From: Pseudobutyrivibrio ruminis DSM 9787
GTDB taxonomy: Bacteria; Bacillota; Clostridia; Lachnospirales; Lachnospiraceae
Assembly: GCF_900218035.1 (NCBI RefSeq)
Contig: NZ_OBMR01000002.1
Coordinates: 62,001-126,000 of the forward strand
DNA: 64,000 nt
Direction of reading: 5' to 3'
The notes beneath the pieces were generated by a model that worked only from the letters and a program-made list of their open reading frames with translations, made no database searches and was not told the DNA's origin. Below, piece after piece: positions 7,980 to 17,296 of this stretch (positions are counted from its first letter, which is position 1; each line of letters opens with the position of its first letter). Both the position numbers and the translations under genes were made by a program.

Positions 7980-10809
7980 GGACTTTTTGGAAAATGCATT
8001 TTCTTCACGTATTCGCGTGGTTATAGTAGCAATGATTGCCTTTGCTACTATTCTTATTTCACGTCTTTTTTATTTGCAAATATTAAATGGTAGTGAATAT
8101 CAGGATAATTACAATTTAAAACTTGAAAAGACTGAATCAATTGCTGCTACAAGAGGAAATATATACGATAGAAACGGAAATTTGCTAGCTTATAATGAGC
8201 TGGTATATGCCGTTACTATTCAAGATACTGGAACTTATTCTTCTACAAAAGAGAGAAGTCAATCTTTAAATACAGAAATTGCTGAAATTATTTCTAAGCT
8301 TGAAAGCAATGGAGATACCATTGATAACGATTTTGGAATTTATATTGATTCATCAGGTTCATTCCAGTTTTTAAGTTCCGGCTCTGCATTACAGCGTTTT
8401 AGAGCAGATGTATTTGGCAAGAATAGCATTGATGATTTGGAATATAACGATAAGCTTGGAATAGACGAAGCAACCGCAACTGCTGATCAGATTGTGGAAT
8501 ATCTTGAAGGTGAAAAAGTATATAACATCTCTGATGAATATTCTAAAAAGCTTCGCTATGAGATTATGGTTGTTCGTTATAATATGGGCCAGAACTCATA
8601 TCAGAAATATATTTCAACAGTTATTGCATCAGATGTATCGGATGAATCAGTTGCATTCATCAAGGAAAATATTAACGAGCTCACTGGCGTAGATGTAGAG
8701 CAAAAGTCCCTTCGTCGCTATGTAGACAGCGAATACTTTGCTCATATTATTGGATATACTGGTCAGATTTCTACTTCAGAATACAAAGAGCTTTCTGCAA
8801 CAGATAACACCATTGAAACAACAGATATCGTTGGTAAATCTGGTATCGAAAAATATATGAATGATTACCTTTCTGGTACAAAGGGCTTTGAAACTTTGTA
8901 CGTTGATAGTGTAGGTAATACTATCGCAGAGGGAGATTACCAGGCGGCTGTTTCCGGAAATGACGTTTATCTTTCTATAGATATGGATTTACAAAAAGCG
9001 GCCTATATTCTTTTGGAGCAGGAGATAGCTGGTATCCTCTATTCAAAGATTCAAAACATCAAAGAGTACAGCACAACATCGTCTAGTGATGTAGTTGTTC
9101 CTATTTACGATGTTTATTATTCTTTGATAAAAAATGGAATCATCGATATTAATGCATTCTCTGATCCTAATGCCTCACAGACTGAAAAGGATGTTTTGAG
9201 TGCATATGAGGTTAAAGAAAAAGAGGTTTTGGCAACTTTAAAGAGCCAGTTAAAGGCCTCTAATGAGACAGTTTACAATCAGCTTCCAGATGAGTATCAG
9301 GCATATTCAACTTATATCGTTACTACACTTAAGAGTCTTGGTATTTTTGATGCTAGTGCCATTGATACTTCTTCAGATGTACAGACAAGCTGGACATCAG
9401 AGGAGATGGCTGTAAACAAATACCTTATCTATGCAATTGAGCAAAACTGGATAGATATTACAAAGTATGAATCAGAAGCAAAGTATGCAGATACAGATGA
9501 GCTGTACGCAGATTTAGTTGATTATATAATTGATTATCTTTCAACTGATACATCATTCCAAAAGCTAGTTTATAAATATCTTCTTTTGGATGATAATATT
9601 TCTGGAAGCCAGCTTTGTTTGATTTTATATGAGCAGGGTGTCCTTTCCAAGGAAGATGATGAGGACTACACAAAGCTTGCAGGTGGTCAAATTACAGCAT
9701 ATGAATTCATGCTTTCGAAGATTAAGTCTTTGGAAATTACACCAGGTCAGCTTGCGCTTGATCCTTGTTCAGGTTCAACTGTTCTTATCGATGTAAAAAC
9801 AGGTGAAGTCCTTGCAATGGTTACTTATCCTGGATACGACAATAACAAGCTTGCCAATTCCGTTGATGCTGATTATTATGCATATCTTACTTTTAGTGCT
9901 GCTAATCCTTTGTACAACTATGCTACTCAGCAGAGAACAGCCCCTGGTTCTACATTCAAGATTGTCAGCTCTACAGCTGGTTTGGCAGAAAATGTTATTA
10001 CAACAACTTCTGAAATCGTCGATTTAGGACAGTATACTAAGGTATCAAATAATCCTAAGTGTTGGATTTATCCTAGTAACCATGGTAGCATCAATGTTTC
10101 TGAAGCTATCAGAGACTCTTGTAACTACTTCTTCTATGAAGTTGGTTGGAGATTGGCTGGTGGTGATGGCGCATATGATGATGCTACTGGTATTGATAAG
10201 ATTACACAATATGCATCGCTTTACGGATTAGATGAGACAACTGGAATCGAAATAGAAGAAAACTCACCTCATATTGCTACAGAGTATCCTGTCATGGCTG
10301 CAATCGGTCAGTCAGATAACAACTACACCACAATTGGTTTGGCAAGATATGCTGCAGCTATTGCAAGTGAGGGAACAGTATATAACCTTACACTTCTTGA
10401 TAGTGTTAGAGATTCTGAAGGTAATGTTATAGAAAGCTATAGCCCTTCAGTTAGAAATCAAATAGATGTACTTAATACATCAGAATGGGATGCAATACAT
10501 TACGGAATGAGAATGGTATGCGAGTCACTTTCGTCATTTAACGGATTTTCTGTTGAAGTTGCTGGTAAGACTGGTACAGCTCAGCAGGTTGCATCTCGTC
10601 CTAACCACGCTTTATTTATTGGCTTTGCACCATATAGTGATCCAGAGATTTCTATCGCTACGCGTATTGCTTATGGTTATACATCACATAATGCTGCCGA
10701 GGTTTCAAAGGATATTTTGGCTTATTACTTTGGTGTATCTGCAACAGAAGACTTACTTAGTGGTGAGGCTAGCACTGTTTCAAATTCTGAAAATGAATTT
10801 ACAGATTAA
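7966..10809 (+). CDS. mrdA: Penicillin-binding protein 2 (elongasome transpeptidase) with a large internal insertion
   Basis: This is the class B transpeptidase that crosslinks lateral-wall peptidoglycan together with RodA. One membrane anchor (about residues 15-38) is followed by the PBP dimerisation domain, starting at RGNIYDRNGNLLA. The catalytic motifs are intact: STFK with Ser662, SCN at 718-720 and KTG at 868-870. At 947 residues it is much longer than typical PBP2 (about 600-700), because roughly 245 residues (about 355-600) sit between the DLQKAAYILLEQE helix and the STVLIDVKTGEVLAMV strand. Translation starts at TTG 7966, overlapping mreD by 14 bases. The insertion is acidic and mostly helical-looking, with no recognised domain. 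Confidence 0.93.
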   Translation: MDIIKDFLENAFSSRIRVVIVAMIAFATILISRLFYLQILNGSEYQDNYNLKLEKTESIAATRGNIYDRNGNLLAYNELVYAVTIQDTGTYSSTKERSQSLNTEIAEIISKLESNGDTIDNDFGIYIDSSGSFQFLSSGSALQRFRADVFGKNSIDDLEYNDKLGIDEATATADQIVEYLEGEKVYNISDEYSKKLRYEIMVVRYNMGQNSYQKYISTVIASDVSDESVAFIKENINELTGVDVEQKSLRRYVDSEYFAHIIGYTGQISTSEYKELSATDNTIETTDIVGKSGIEKYMNDYLSGTKGFETLYVDSVGNTIAEGDYQAAVSGNDVYLSIDMDLQKAAYILLEQEIAGILYSKIQNIKEYSTTSSSDVVVPIYDVYYSLIKNGIIDINAFSDPNASQTEKDVLSAYEVKEKEVLATLKSQLKASNETVYNQLPDEYQAYSTYIVTTLKSLGIFDASAIDTSSDVQTSWTSEEMAVNKYLIYAIEQNWIDITKYESEAKYADTDELYADLVDYIIDYLSTDTSFQKLVYKYLLLDDNISGSQLCLILYEQGVLSKEDDEDYTKLAGGQITAYEFMLSKIKSLEITPGQLALDPCSGSTVLIDVKTGEVLAMVTYPGYDNNKLANSVDADYYAYLTFSAANPLYNYATQQRTAPGSTFKIVSSTAGLAENVITTTSEIVDLGQYTKVSNNPKCWIYPSNHGSINVSEAIRDSCNYFFYEVGWRLAGGDGAYDDATGIDKITQYASLYGLDETTGIEIEENSPHIATEYPVMAAIGQSDNNYTTIGLARYAAAIASEGTVYNLTLLDSVRDSEGNVIESYSPSVRNQIDVLNTSEWDAIHYGMRMVCESLSSFNGFSVEVAGKTGTAQQVASRPNHALFIGFAPYSDPEISIATRIAYGYTSHNAAEVSKDILAYYFGVSATEDLLSGEASTVSNSENEFTD

Positions 10810-10841
10810 AATACTTTTTAACAATAAAGGGAGAATATATT

Positions 10842-11525
10842 ATGAGCAATGACCCAGTCATTTTAAAAAGTAATAAATACGGATTAACTCTTCAGTTGGA
10901 TGCGACTATTCCATTTGAAGATCTTGTACGAGCTGTTTGTAAAAAGTTTGCTCAGTCTGCCGATTTCTTCGGAGAGACTGAGATGATTTTGGAAACTCAA
11001 GGTAGAGAGCTTTCTGCAGAAGAGGGAATGGTTATTATTCAAGCTATTGAGCTGAATTCTAAAATCAAAATTATCCTTATCCATGAAAATAACGAGCTGA
11101 AAGATACGAGGATGATTGGTCAGATGGATAAATTCTATTCTGATGAGATTTTTGAAAACGCCAAAATCATTAGAGGCTCTGTTATGAAGAATGATTCTAT
11201 CACTTCAGATTCAAGCCTTGTTATTCTTGGAGACGTTAAGTCTAAGGCATCAGTTCAGGCTAAGGGAAATATTATTGTCTTAGGTTCTTTGGAAGGCGCA
11301 GCTTATGCCGGATATCCAGATAATACTGGATGTTATATAGCAACTGGCCTTTTAGATAGCAACAACATTCAGATTGGTACTGTTAATGGCGCTATAAGAA
11401 TTCAGGAGAAATGGTCTTTTAGAGTTCATAAGAAAGAGATAGAGCCTATGGGCGTATCTGTATGGAATAGAGAGCTCTTGGCTGAGCCTCTTAGCAGTGG
11501 ATTACTTAGAAGGATTAAAAATTAA
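10842..11525 (+). CDS. minC: Septum-site determining protein MinC (no minD or minE beside it)
   Basis: MinC normally blocks FtsZ polymerisation away from midcell when MinD brings it to the membrane. The 227-residue protein has an N-terminal FtsZ-inhibitory domain (1-about 100) and a C-terminal beta-helix domain with GDVKSKASVQAKGNIIVLG. The next gene is rodA at 11525, so minD and minE are absent from this locus. In my alignment by eye to the RSGQ motif used by other MinC proteins to bind MinD, residues 115-118 read MKND. Identification as MinC is firm; loss of MinD dependence is inference. Confidence 0.9.
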   Translation: MSNDPVILKSNKYGLTLQLDATIPFEDLVRAVCKKFAQSADFFGETEMILETQGRELSAEEGMVIIQAIELNSKIKIILIHENNELKDTRMIGQMDKFYSDEIFENAKIIRGSVMKNDSITSDSSLVILGDVKSKASVQAKGNIIVLGSLEGAAYAGYPDNTGCYIATGLLDSNNIQIGTVNGAIRIQEKWSFRVHKKEIEPMGVSVWNRELLAEPLSSGLLRRIKN

Positions 11526-12640
11526 TGTTTCACAATTATAAGTTTAAAAATCTCGATGTAAAGTTAATAATTGCTGTTATAACCCTTACCATCATTGGTA
11601 TTTTCGTTATTGGAAGTGCAAATGAAGCAAATCAGCAAAAACAGATTTTAGGAATGATTTTGGGAATCTTTGTAATGGCTGGTATGGCGCTGTTAGACTA
11701 TGATTTCCTGTTACATTTTCATTGGGTATATTATTTTCTTGTATTAGGCCTTTTGGCATCTGTTTTGCTTTTTGGTGAAAAATCAGGTGGTGCAACACGT
11801 TGGATTGATGTTGGTATCAGATTCCAACCTTCTGAGTTGGCAAAGATTTTGCTTATTCTGTTTTTTGCATGGTTCTTTATGATGCATGAAGAAGATATTA
11901 ATAAGCCTAAAACATTAGTGATTACAATAGCATTATCAATGCTTCCACTACTTTTGATTGAAAAAGAACCAGATTTATCAACCACAATTGTCACAATGAT
12001 GATTATTTGTGTTATGATATTTGTAACGGGAGTTAGTTACAAGTTAGTAGGAGCAGTCTTAGGTGTTACTGTACCTGGTATTGCATTATTACTGTTTCTT
12101 GTAACTAGAGAAGGTCAGACGATTCTCGATGAATATCAGGGTCTTAGAATCCTTGCATGGCTCAAGCCTGATGAATATCCTGCAAGCTCATATCAGCAGC
12201 AGAATTCTATCATGGCCATTGGTTCAGGCCAGCTATTGGGAAAAGGTCTTGGAAATCAGGCGTTTGACTCGGTTAAAAACGGAAATTATATTTCTGAACC
12301 TCATACAGATTTTATTTTTGCCGTAGCGGGAGAAGAGTTAGGTTTTGTTGGTTCGGCACTTATAATAATACTTATATTTTTTATAACTATCGAAATACTA
12401 ATGATAGCTAAGAATGCAAAGGACATTGCTGGCAAGCTTATCTGCATAGGTATGGCTGCTCTTATTGGATTCCAGAGCTTTGTTAATATTTGCGTAGTTA
12501 CAGGCTTAATGCCAAATACAGGTTTGCCATTGCCATTTGTTAGTTATGGTTTGACCTCACTTGTAACAGTATATTTTGGTATAGGTATTGTTTTAAATGT
12601 AGGGCTTCAGTCCAAAAATAACAACGGGAGGCTTTTTTAA
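11525..12640 (+). CDS. rodA: Peptidoglycan polymerase RodA (SEDS family)
   Basis: RodA is the SEDS glycosyltransferase that polymerises lipid II for lateral wall growth with its partner PBP2, which is two genes upstream. The 371-residue polytopic protein has about ten hydrophobic helices, the family segments GGATRWIDVG and FQPSELAKI, the EEHTDFIF-like stretch SEPHTDFIFAVAGEELG, and GLPLPFVSYG near the C terminus. It starts one base inside the minC stop and mgsA follows directly. FtsW is the alternative within the family, but operon context supports RodA. Confidence 0.94.
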   Translation: MFHNYKFKNLDVKLIIAVITLTIIGIFVIGSANEANQQKQILGMILGIFVMAGMALLDYDFLLHFHWVYYFLVLGLLASVLLFGEKSGGATRWIDVGIRFQPSELAKILLILFFAWFFMMHEEDINKPKTLVITIALSMLPLLLIEKEPDLSTTIVTMMIICVMIFVTGVSYKLVGAVLGVTVPGIALLLFLVTREGQTILDEYQGLRILAWLKPDEYPASSYQQQNSIMAIGSGQLLGKGLGNQAFDSVKNGNYISEPHTDFIFAVAGEELGFVGSALIIILIFFITIEILMIAKNAKDIAGKLICIGMAALIGFQSFVNICVVTGLMPNTGLPLPFVSYGLTSLVTVYFGIGIVLNVGLQSKNNNGRLF

Positions 12641-13036
12641 ATGAATATTGGTTTGGTAGCACACGACTCTAAGAAGAAGCTTATGCAAAATTTTTGTATT
12701 GCTTACAGAGGTATCCTTAGCAAGAACGAAATTTTTGCAACAGGTACTACTGGAAGACTTGTAGAGGAAGTTACTAATCTTAGTGTACATAAATACTTGG
12801 CTGGACATTTAGGTGGCACACAGCAATTAGGAGCTCAGATTGAGCAGAATGAGATTGATTTGGTTATTTTCCTTAGAGATCCACTTACTGTTAAGTCTCA
12901 CGAGCCAGATGTTAATAACATTGTTCGTATATGCGATGCTAATAACATCCCTCTTGCTACTAATTTAGCAACAGCTGAGTTACTTATTAAATCACTTGAT
13001 AGAGGAGATCTTGAGTGGCGTGAGATGTATAAATAA
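12641..13036 (+). CDS. mgsA: Methylglyoxal synthase
   Basis: MgsA converts dihydroxyacetone phosphate to methylglyoxal and phosphate, a bypass that relieves sugar-phosphate stress. The 131-residue protein has all family landmarks: AHDSKK at the N terminus, the phosphate-binding GTTGRL, GGTQQLGAQI, the catalytic-region FLRDPLTVKSHEPDV and NIPLATNLATAE. It starts immediately after the rodA stop with a GGGAGG site. Its place at the end of the elongasome operon recurs in Lachnospiraceae; a functional reason is not evident. Confidence 0.95.
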   Translation: MNIGLVAHDSKKKLMQNFCIAYRGILSKNEIFATGTTGRLVEEVTNLSVHKYLAGHLGGTQQLGAQIEQNEIDLVIFLRDPLTVKSHEPDVNNIVRICDANNIPLATNLATAELLIKSLDRGDLEWREMYK

Positions 13037-14000
13037 ATTATTAAGCTTTGTACTGATTATTTGTATATCTTTACCATTTGTTGCATGTGGCGGCACCGAT
13101 GAATCGGTTACATCCTATCAGATGTATGATACTTCCTTTACATACGGTATAACACATAATGGTTCTACATCTAATGTTCAGTTATTTGCTAAGAATCTTT
13201 GTGTTGCTGGTACGGATGATTTAGGGACTTCAGGAGTAGATTCACAGGTGGCTGGCGCTGCAGGTGCTTTCAATACTACAGAGCAATCAGTGGTATATGC
13301 ACAGTCATTACATGAAAAAATGTATCCTGCATCTACTACCAAGATTTTAACGGCTTATATAGCTTGTTTATATGGTAATTTAGATGATTATTATACGGTA
13401 AGCGCAAATGCAGTTGATCAAGCTAGCGATTCATCAGTTATTAATCTTAAAGAAGGGGATGTAATTTCCCTGAGAGATTTGCTATATGGTTTGATGCTTA
13501 GGTCTGGAAATGATGCTGCAGTTGCTATTGCAGAAGGTATCAGTGGCGATGTAGATACATTTGCGGCTCTTATGAATAGCACAGCCAAATCTCTTGGTGC
13601 AACAAATTCAAATTTTATTACTCCTAATGGTTTGCATGATGAAAACCATTACACAACTGTTTATGATATGTATTTAATATTAAATGCAGCGATGTCTAAT
13701 GAACAGTTCTATACTATTTTTACAGCAAGCACATACACGGCTAGCTATACAAGTGGTGGAGAAGCAAAGACTCAGGAGTGGAAGACCACAAATCAATACA
13801 TTACTGGAAATGTAAATACACCTTCAGGCTTCACTATTTTAGGTGGTAAAACTGGTACAACAGGAGCTGCAGGCTATTGCTTGGTTCTTCTTTCAGAAAA
13901 TGAAGACCACGACAAAATAATATCGATAGTTTTTAACGCAGATTGTCGTTCTAATTTATATCTGCTCATGAATGAAATACTTAGTAACTATTGCCTATAA
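13020..14000 (+). CDS. D-alanyl-D-alanine carboxypeptidase, peptidase S11 family
   Basis: A penicillin-binding carboxypeptidase that trims the terminal D-Ala of peptidoglycan stem peptides outside the membrane. The serine motifs are STTK (in YPASTTKIL), SGN (in LRSGNDAAV) and KTG (in GGKTGTTGAAG). The best start is GTG 13020, 13 bases after GAGGAG, inside the 3' end of mgsA; it gives a signal peptide ending FVAC, so the protein may be a lipoprotein, although phenylalanine at -3 is unusual for a lipobox. At 326 residues it lacks the C-terminal beta domain of longer DacA/DacF proteins. Confidence 0.88.
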   Translation: MRCINKLLSFVLIICISLPFVACGGTDESVTSYQMYDTSFTYGITHNGSTSNVQLFAKNLCVAGTDDLGTSGVDSQVAGAAGAFNTTEQSVVYAQSLHEKMYPASTTKILTAYIACLYGNLDDYYTVSANAVDQASDSSVINLKEGDVISLRDLLYGLMLRSGNDAAVAIAEGISGDVDTFAALMNSTAKSLGATNSNFITPNGLHDENHYTTVYDMYLILNAAMSNEQFYTIFTASTYTASYTSGGEAKTQEWKTTNQYITGNVNTPSGFTILGGKTGTTGAAGYCLVLLSENEDHDKIISIVFNADCRSNLYLLMNEILSNYCL

Positions 14001-14022
14001 TTTGGCATTTAGTATTTAGGTT

Positions 14023-14052
14023 TTAACAGCATTATGTTAAAATTGATATAAC
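14023..14052 (+). promoter_or_regulatory. Candidate sigma-A promoter
   Basis: TTAACA and TATAAC lie 18 bases apart in the gap before the P-loop protein gene, which has a strong GGGAGG site. This would start a new unit after the elongasome operon. Confidence 0.4.
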
Positions 14053-14078
14053 TAAAAATTTAAGGGAGGTATTTTGAC

Positions 14079-14501
14079 ATGGTGGAAATTATTTCAGGCG
14101 AAAAGGGTAAAGGCAAGACAAAGTATTTACTTGACAAGGTTAACAGTGATGTCAAAAAGGTTGATGGATCTGTTGTTTACATTGACAAGAATACGAAGCA
14201 CATGTACGAACTTGATTCGAAGATTCGATTGATAAACATGGGGGATTATCCAGTTGAATCTACAGATGAGTTTTTAGGTTTCCTTAGTGGAGTTTTATCT
14301 CAGAATGCGGATATTCAAGAAGTATTTCTTGATAGTTTTCTTACTGTTTCCTACGTTGATTCATCAGATGGTCTTAATGTAGCCCTTAATAAGCTTGATA
14401 AGATTTGCAACATGTATGATGTTAAATTCGTTTTATCAGTTAGTAAAAATGAAAAGGATTTGCCAGAAAACGCGAAAGGCAAAATCATTATCTCTTTATA
14501 A
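14079..14501 (+). CDS. Small P-loop protein of unknown function
   Basis: A 140-residue soluble protein with an N-terminal Walker A sequence, SGEKGKGKTK (residues 6-15), and a hydrophobic strand VFLDSFLTV followed by acidic residues that could serve as a Walker B region. Related proteins in Lachnospiraceae are often labelled twitching motility PilT-like on the strength of the P-loop alone, and no pilus genes are present here. It is followed by a membrane-fusion-like gene, yggS and sepF. I cannot assign a function; ATP binding is probable. Confidence 0.7.
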   Translation: MVEIISGEKGKGKTKYLLDKVNSDVKKVDGSVVYIDKNTKHMYELDSKIRLINMGDYPVESTDEFLGFLSGVLSQNADIQEVFLDSFLTVSYVDSSDGLNVALNKLDKICNMYDVKFVLSVSKNEKDLPENAKGKIIISL

Positions 14502-14516
14502 TTTAATGAGTATATT

Positions 14517-14537
14517 AGGGCACGGTTTGCGTGCCCT
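14517..14537 (+). terminator. Stem-loop between the P-loop gene and the HlyD-like gene
   Basis: A 7-bp perfect stem (AGGGCAC/GTGCCCT) with a 7-base loop lies 16 bases after the P-loop gene. It is followed by ATAATTAT rather than a T-run, so it is a weak terminator or an mRNA-processing or stability hairpin. Confidence 0.4.
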
Positions 14538-14557
14538 ATAATTATGTTAGACAATAT

Positions 14558-15949
14558 ATGAAAAGAAAAAAGAAAAATGATAACAAAATAATTAAATACC
14601 CAAAGCAATACCATTTTTCTATTGGTTTTATCGTCATAGGCGTAATGTTTATCTATATGATGTATCATTTATTTACTTATGTCACTGCAGATAACATTAC
14701 TGTTTATGAGGTGTCACAGGGTTCTATATCTTCAAATCTTGAATATAATGCACTTGCTATCAGACAAGAGCAGATTGTGTATGCGGATAATTCTGGAGAT
14801 ATTTTGTACCTTGCTGAAAATTTTGGTAAAGTTGGCTCAAAATCCCAGGTGTATGCGTTAGACACCACAGGTGAAATCTTATCCTCACTGGAGAACTCTG
14901 GTGATGATTCAGAGATAGTTTTAGATGAAGAAGATTATTCTAAGATTCAATCTACAGTTTCTAATTATTTAATTGATTATGACGGTATTAATTTTACTAA
15001 GACATATTCATTTAAAAATGACTTAGAATCTCAGGTTGAACAATTATATACAGTTTCGGCTATGGAATCTATGGGAGATTCACTGGACTCTGCAATAGCT
15101 TCTGGTTCATTTAGTATTTATAACAGTGCTACACCTGGACTGGTAGTATATTCCATTGATGGAATGGAAGATTTAACGACTGATACATTTACCGCAGATT
15201 CTTTTGATACTTCAGAATATTCTACTGAGAATCTTAAAGCACAAGAATCTGTTGTTGTAGGTCAGCCTGTATATAAGCTTATTACATCGGATCATTGGAA
15301 TTTAGTATTGGAAGTAGACGAGAATTTATATGATTCTCTTCAAGGTGAATCTTATTTAAAAATAAAGTTCCTAGAGGATGATACAGAAACCTGGACAAAT
15401 CTTGAATTTCAGGAGAAGGCCGGAAAATATTATCTTGTTTTAACTTTGGACGATTCCATGGATCGCTTCGCTGATTCTCGTTATGTACATGTGAAGATTA
15501 TTAATAACAATATTTCTGGCTTAAAGATTCCTAATTCGTCAATCGTTGAGAAAGAGTTCTATACAATACCAAAGGACTATATGATGCAGGGAAACAATAC
15601 TGATGATGCTGGCTTCCTTCTTCAATCTGGTTCAGAAAATATGTATATTACTCCAACAATATATTATGAGTCTGATGAGTATTACTTTATAGATGATGAA
15701 ATTGTTACCAGAGGTGATAAGTTGATTAAGCCTAATTCTAATGAGCAGTATGTAGTTGGTTCTACCACTGATAAATTGGAAGGCGTATATAATGTCAATA
15801 AAGGCTATGCAGTATTTAAGCAGATAGAAATACTTTATCAGAATGATGATTATTCAATAATTAAAACAGGTACAAACTATGGTATATCCATGTATGACCA
15901 TATTGTATTACAGGGCGATGAAGTAGAAGAAAATTCAATCATAAATTAA
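14558..15949 (+). CDS. HlyD-like membrane-anchored protein
   Basis: A 463-residue protein with a lysine-rich cytoplasmic N terminus (MKRKKKND), one membrane helix (about residues 23-45) and a long acidic extracytoplasmic region. The segment following the helix, with repeated short beta strands (ALAIRQEQIVYADNSGDILYLAE), resembles the biotinyl-lipoyl-like arm of HlyD-type membrane fusion proteins. I prefer ATG 14558 to an upstream GTG because the latter lies inside the hairpin stem. No transporter genes are adjacent; the neighbours yggS and sepF suggest an envelope or division context. The function is unknown. Confidence 0.65.
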   Translation: MKRKKKNDNKIIKYPKQYHFSIGFIVIGVMFIYMMYHLFTYVTADNITVYEVSQGSISSNLEYNALAIRQEQIVYADNSGDILYLAENFGKVGSKSQVYALDTTGEILSSLENSGDDSEIVLDEEDYSKIQSTVSNYLIDYDGINFTKTYSFKNDLESQVEQLYTVSAMESMGDSLDSAIASGSFSIYNSATPGLVVYSIDGMEDLTTDTFTADSFDTSEYSTENLKAQESVVVGQPVYKLITSDHWNLVLEVDENLYDSLQGESYLKIKFLEDDTETWTNLEFQEKAGKYYLVLTLDDSMDRFADSRYVHVKIINNNISGLKIPNSSIVEKEFYTIPKDYMMQGNNTDDAGFLLQSGSENMYITPTIYYESDEYYFIDDEIVTRGDKLIKPNSNEQYVVGSTTDKLEGVYNVNKGYAVFKQIEILYQNDDYSIIKTGTNYGISMYDHIVLQGDEVEENSIIN

Positions 15950-15984
15950 TAAATACAATCTTGATTTAATTAAGGAGCTTTTGA

Positions 15985-16689
15985 ATGAGAGAACAAGAAT
16001 TAAAAGAGAATTTAACAAATGTAGAAGAAAGAGTTGCGGCTGCTTGCAAGAGAGCTGGTAGAGCAAGAGAGGAAGTTACTCTTATTGCAGTTAGTAAGAC
16101 AAAGCCTGTAGAGGATTTGCAGGTGATTTATGACGCAGGTATTCGCAGCTTTGGTGAGAACAAAGTTCAGGAACTTACAGGAAAGATTCCTGAGATGCCA
16201 AATGATATTGATTGGCATTTAATCGGTCACCTCCAGCGTAATAAAGTTAAATATATTGTAGATAAGGTTAAGCTTATTCATTCTGTAGATAGTTACAGAT
16301 TAGCTGAAGAGATTAATATTCAGGCTAAAAAACATGGAATAGTTGTACCAATTCTTATCGAAGTAAATGCAGCTAACGAATCTACAAAGTTTGGTGTTAA
16401 GCTTGAAGAAACATTACAGCTTTGTGAAGAAATTTCTCATTTGGAGAATGTTCACATCGAAGGATTAATGACTATAGCACCAAATGTAGTGGTTTCTGAA
16501 GAAAATCGACCAATTTTTAACAAAATAAAGGCTTTATCGGTTGACATAGCAAGTAAAAACCTTGATAATGTAGATATGAGAATTTTATCTATGGGAATGA
16601 CAAATGATTTTGAAGTTGCCATAGAAGAAGGTGCTACTCATGTACGTGTAGGTACAGCAATCTTCGGCGAGAGAAACTATAATATTTAA
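15985..16689 (+). CDS. yggS: YggS family pyridoxal phosphate homeostasis protein
   Basis: A 234-residue single-domain PLP-binding TIM barrel of the YggS/YlmE/PROSC family, which buffers PLP and affects amino-acid homeostasis. Visible signatures are LIAVSKTKP with the PLP lysine near residue 38, FGENKVQEL, WHLIGHLQRNKVK, STKFGV and the C-terminal SMGMTNDFEVAIEEGATHVRVGTAIFG. It has an AAGGAG site. yggS followed by sepF is the standard Gram-positive division-cluster order (ylmE-ylmF). Confidence 0.95.
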   Translation: MREQELKENLTNVEERVAAACKRAGRAREEVTLIAVSKTKPVEDLQVIYDAGIRSFGENKVQELTGKIPEMPNDIDWHLIGHLQRNKVKYIVDKVKLIHSVDSYRLAEEINIQAKKHGIVVPILIEVNAANESTKFGVKLEETLQLCEEISHLENVHIEGLMTIAPNVVVSEENRPIFNKIKALSVDIASKNLDNVDMRILSMGMTNDFEVAIEEGATHVRVGTAIFGERNYNI

Positions 16690-16706
16690 ATAAAGAGGAG
16701 TATGTT

Positions 16707-17219
16707 ATGTTTGAAAGAATGCTTGACGCGATGCATCTTAGTGACGACTACGACGAATATGATGATGATGAATTATATGATGAGGAAGAGGATAAATCCT
16801 TCTTCAACAAATTCGGAAAGAATTCAGACGAAGAAAGACGTCCAGTTTTGAACAAGCCTTCTGAAAAAGAGACTAGAGCTGCTAAACCAGCTCCAAAGAT
16901 TACACCTATGAGAAATAAAGGGAAAGGAACCGTTATGGAGGTTTGTGTTATTAAGCCATCTTCATTTGAGGATGCCAGAGAGATTTCTGAGACACTTTTA
17001 GCTGATAGAACCGTTTTACTTAATATGAAAGGTTTGGATTTAGGAGTTGCTCAGCGCATCATTGATTTCACATGTGGTACATGTTATGCAATCGATGGTA
17101 ACCTTCAGAGAATCGAAGATTACATCTTCATTATCACACCTGCAGGAGTTGAGCTATCTGGTGATTTAGCAGGAATCGTTGATGCCTTTGACTTTACAGG
17201 AATTCAAACAGGCTTTTAA
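16707..17219 (+). CDS. sepF: Cell division protein SepF
   Basis: SepF binds FtsZ and the membrane and helps assemble the Z ring. The 170-residue protein has a short N-terminal amphipathic stretch (MFERMLDAMHL) expected to bind membrane, a very acidic linker (residues 12-35) and the C-terminal SepF domain containing LLNMKGLDLGVAQRIIDFTCGTCYAIDG. It directly follows yggS with a good ribosome-binding site, and a strong terminator follows. Confidence 0.95.
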   Translation: MFERMLDAMHLSDDYDEYDDDELYDEEEDKSFFNKFGKNSDEERRPVLNKPSEKETRAAKPAPKITPMRNKGKGTVMEVCVIKPSSFEDAREISETLLADRTVLLNMKGLDLGVAQRIIDFTCGTCYAIDGNLQRIEDYIFIITPAGVELSGDLAGIVDAFDFTGIQTGF

Positions 17220-17224
17220 ATTTT

Positions 17225-17252
17225 AAGCACCAGATTATCTGGTGCTTTTTCT
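17225..17252 (+). terminator. Rho-independent terminator after sepF
   Basis: A 10-bp perfect stem (AAGCACCAGA/TCTGGTGCTT) with a 3-base loop, running into TTTTCTTTT. Confidence 0.9.
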
Positions 17253-17296
17253 TTTGACTTATGTTGACTTGCTTTTGATCATTACGGGAGAATAAA

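Noticed and set aside
8492-8692. Short + strand frame inside the PBP2 gene in another frame
   Set aside because: It lies fully within a gene with clear catalytic motifs and has no ribosome-binding site or family resemblance; it is a shadow frame.
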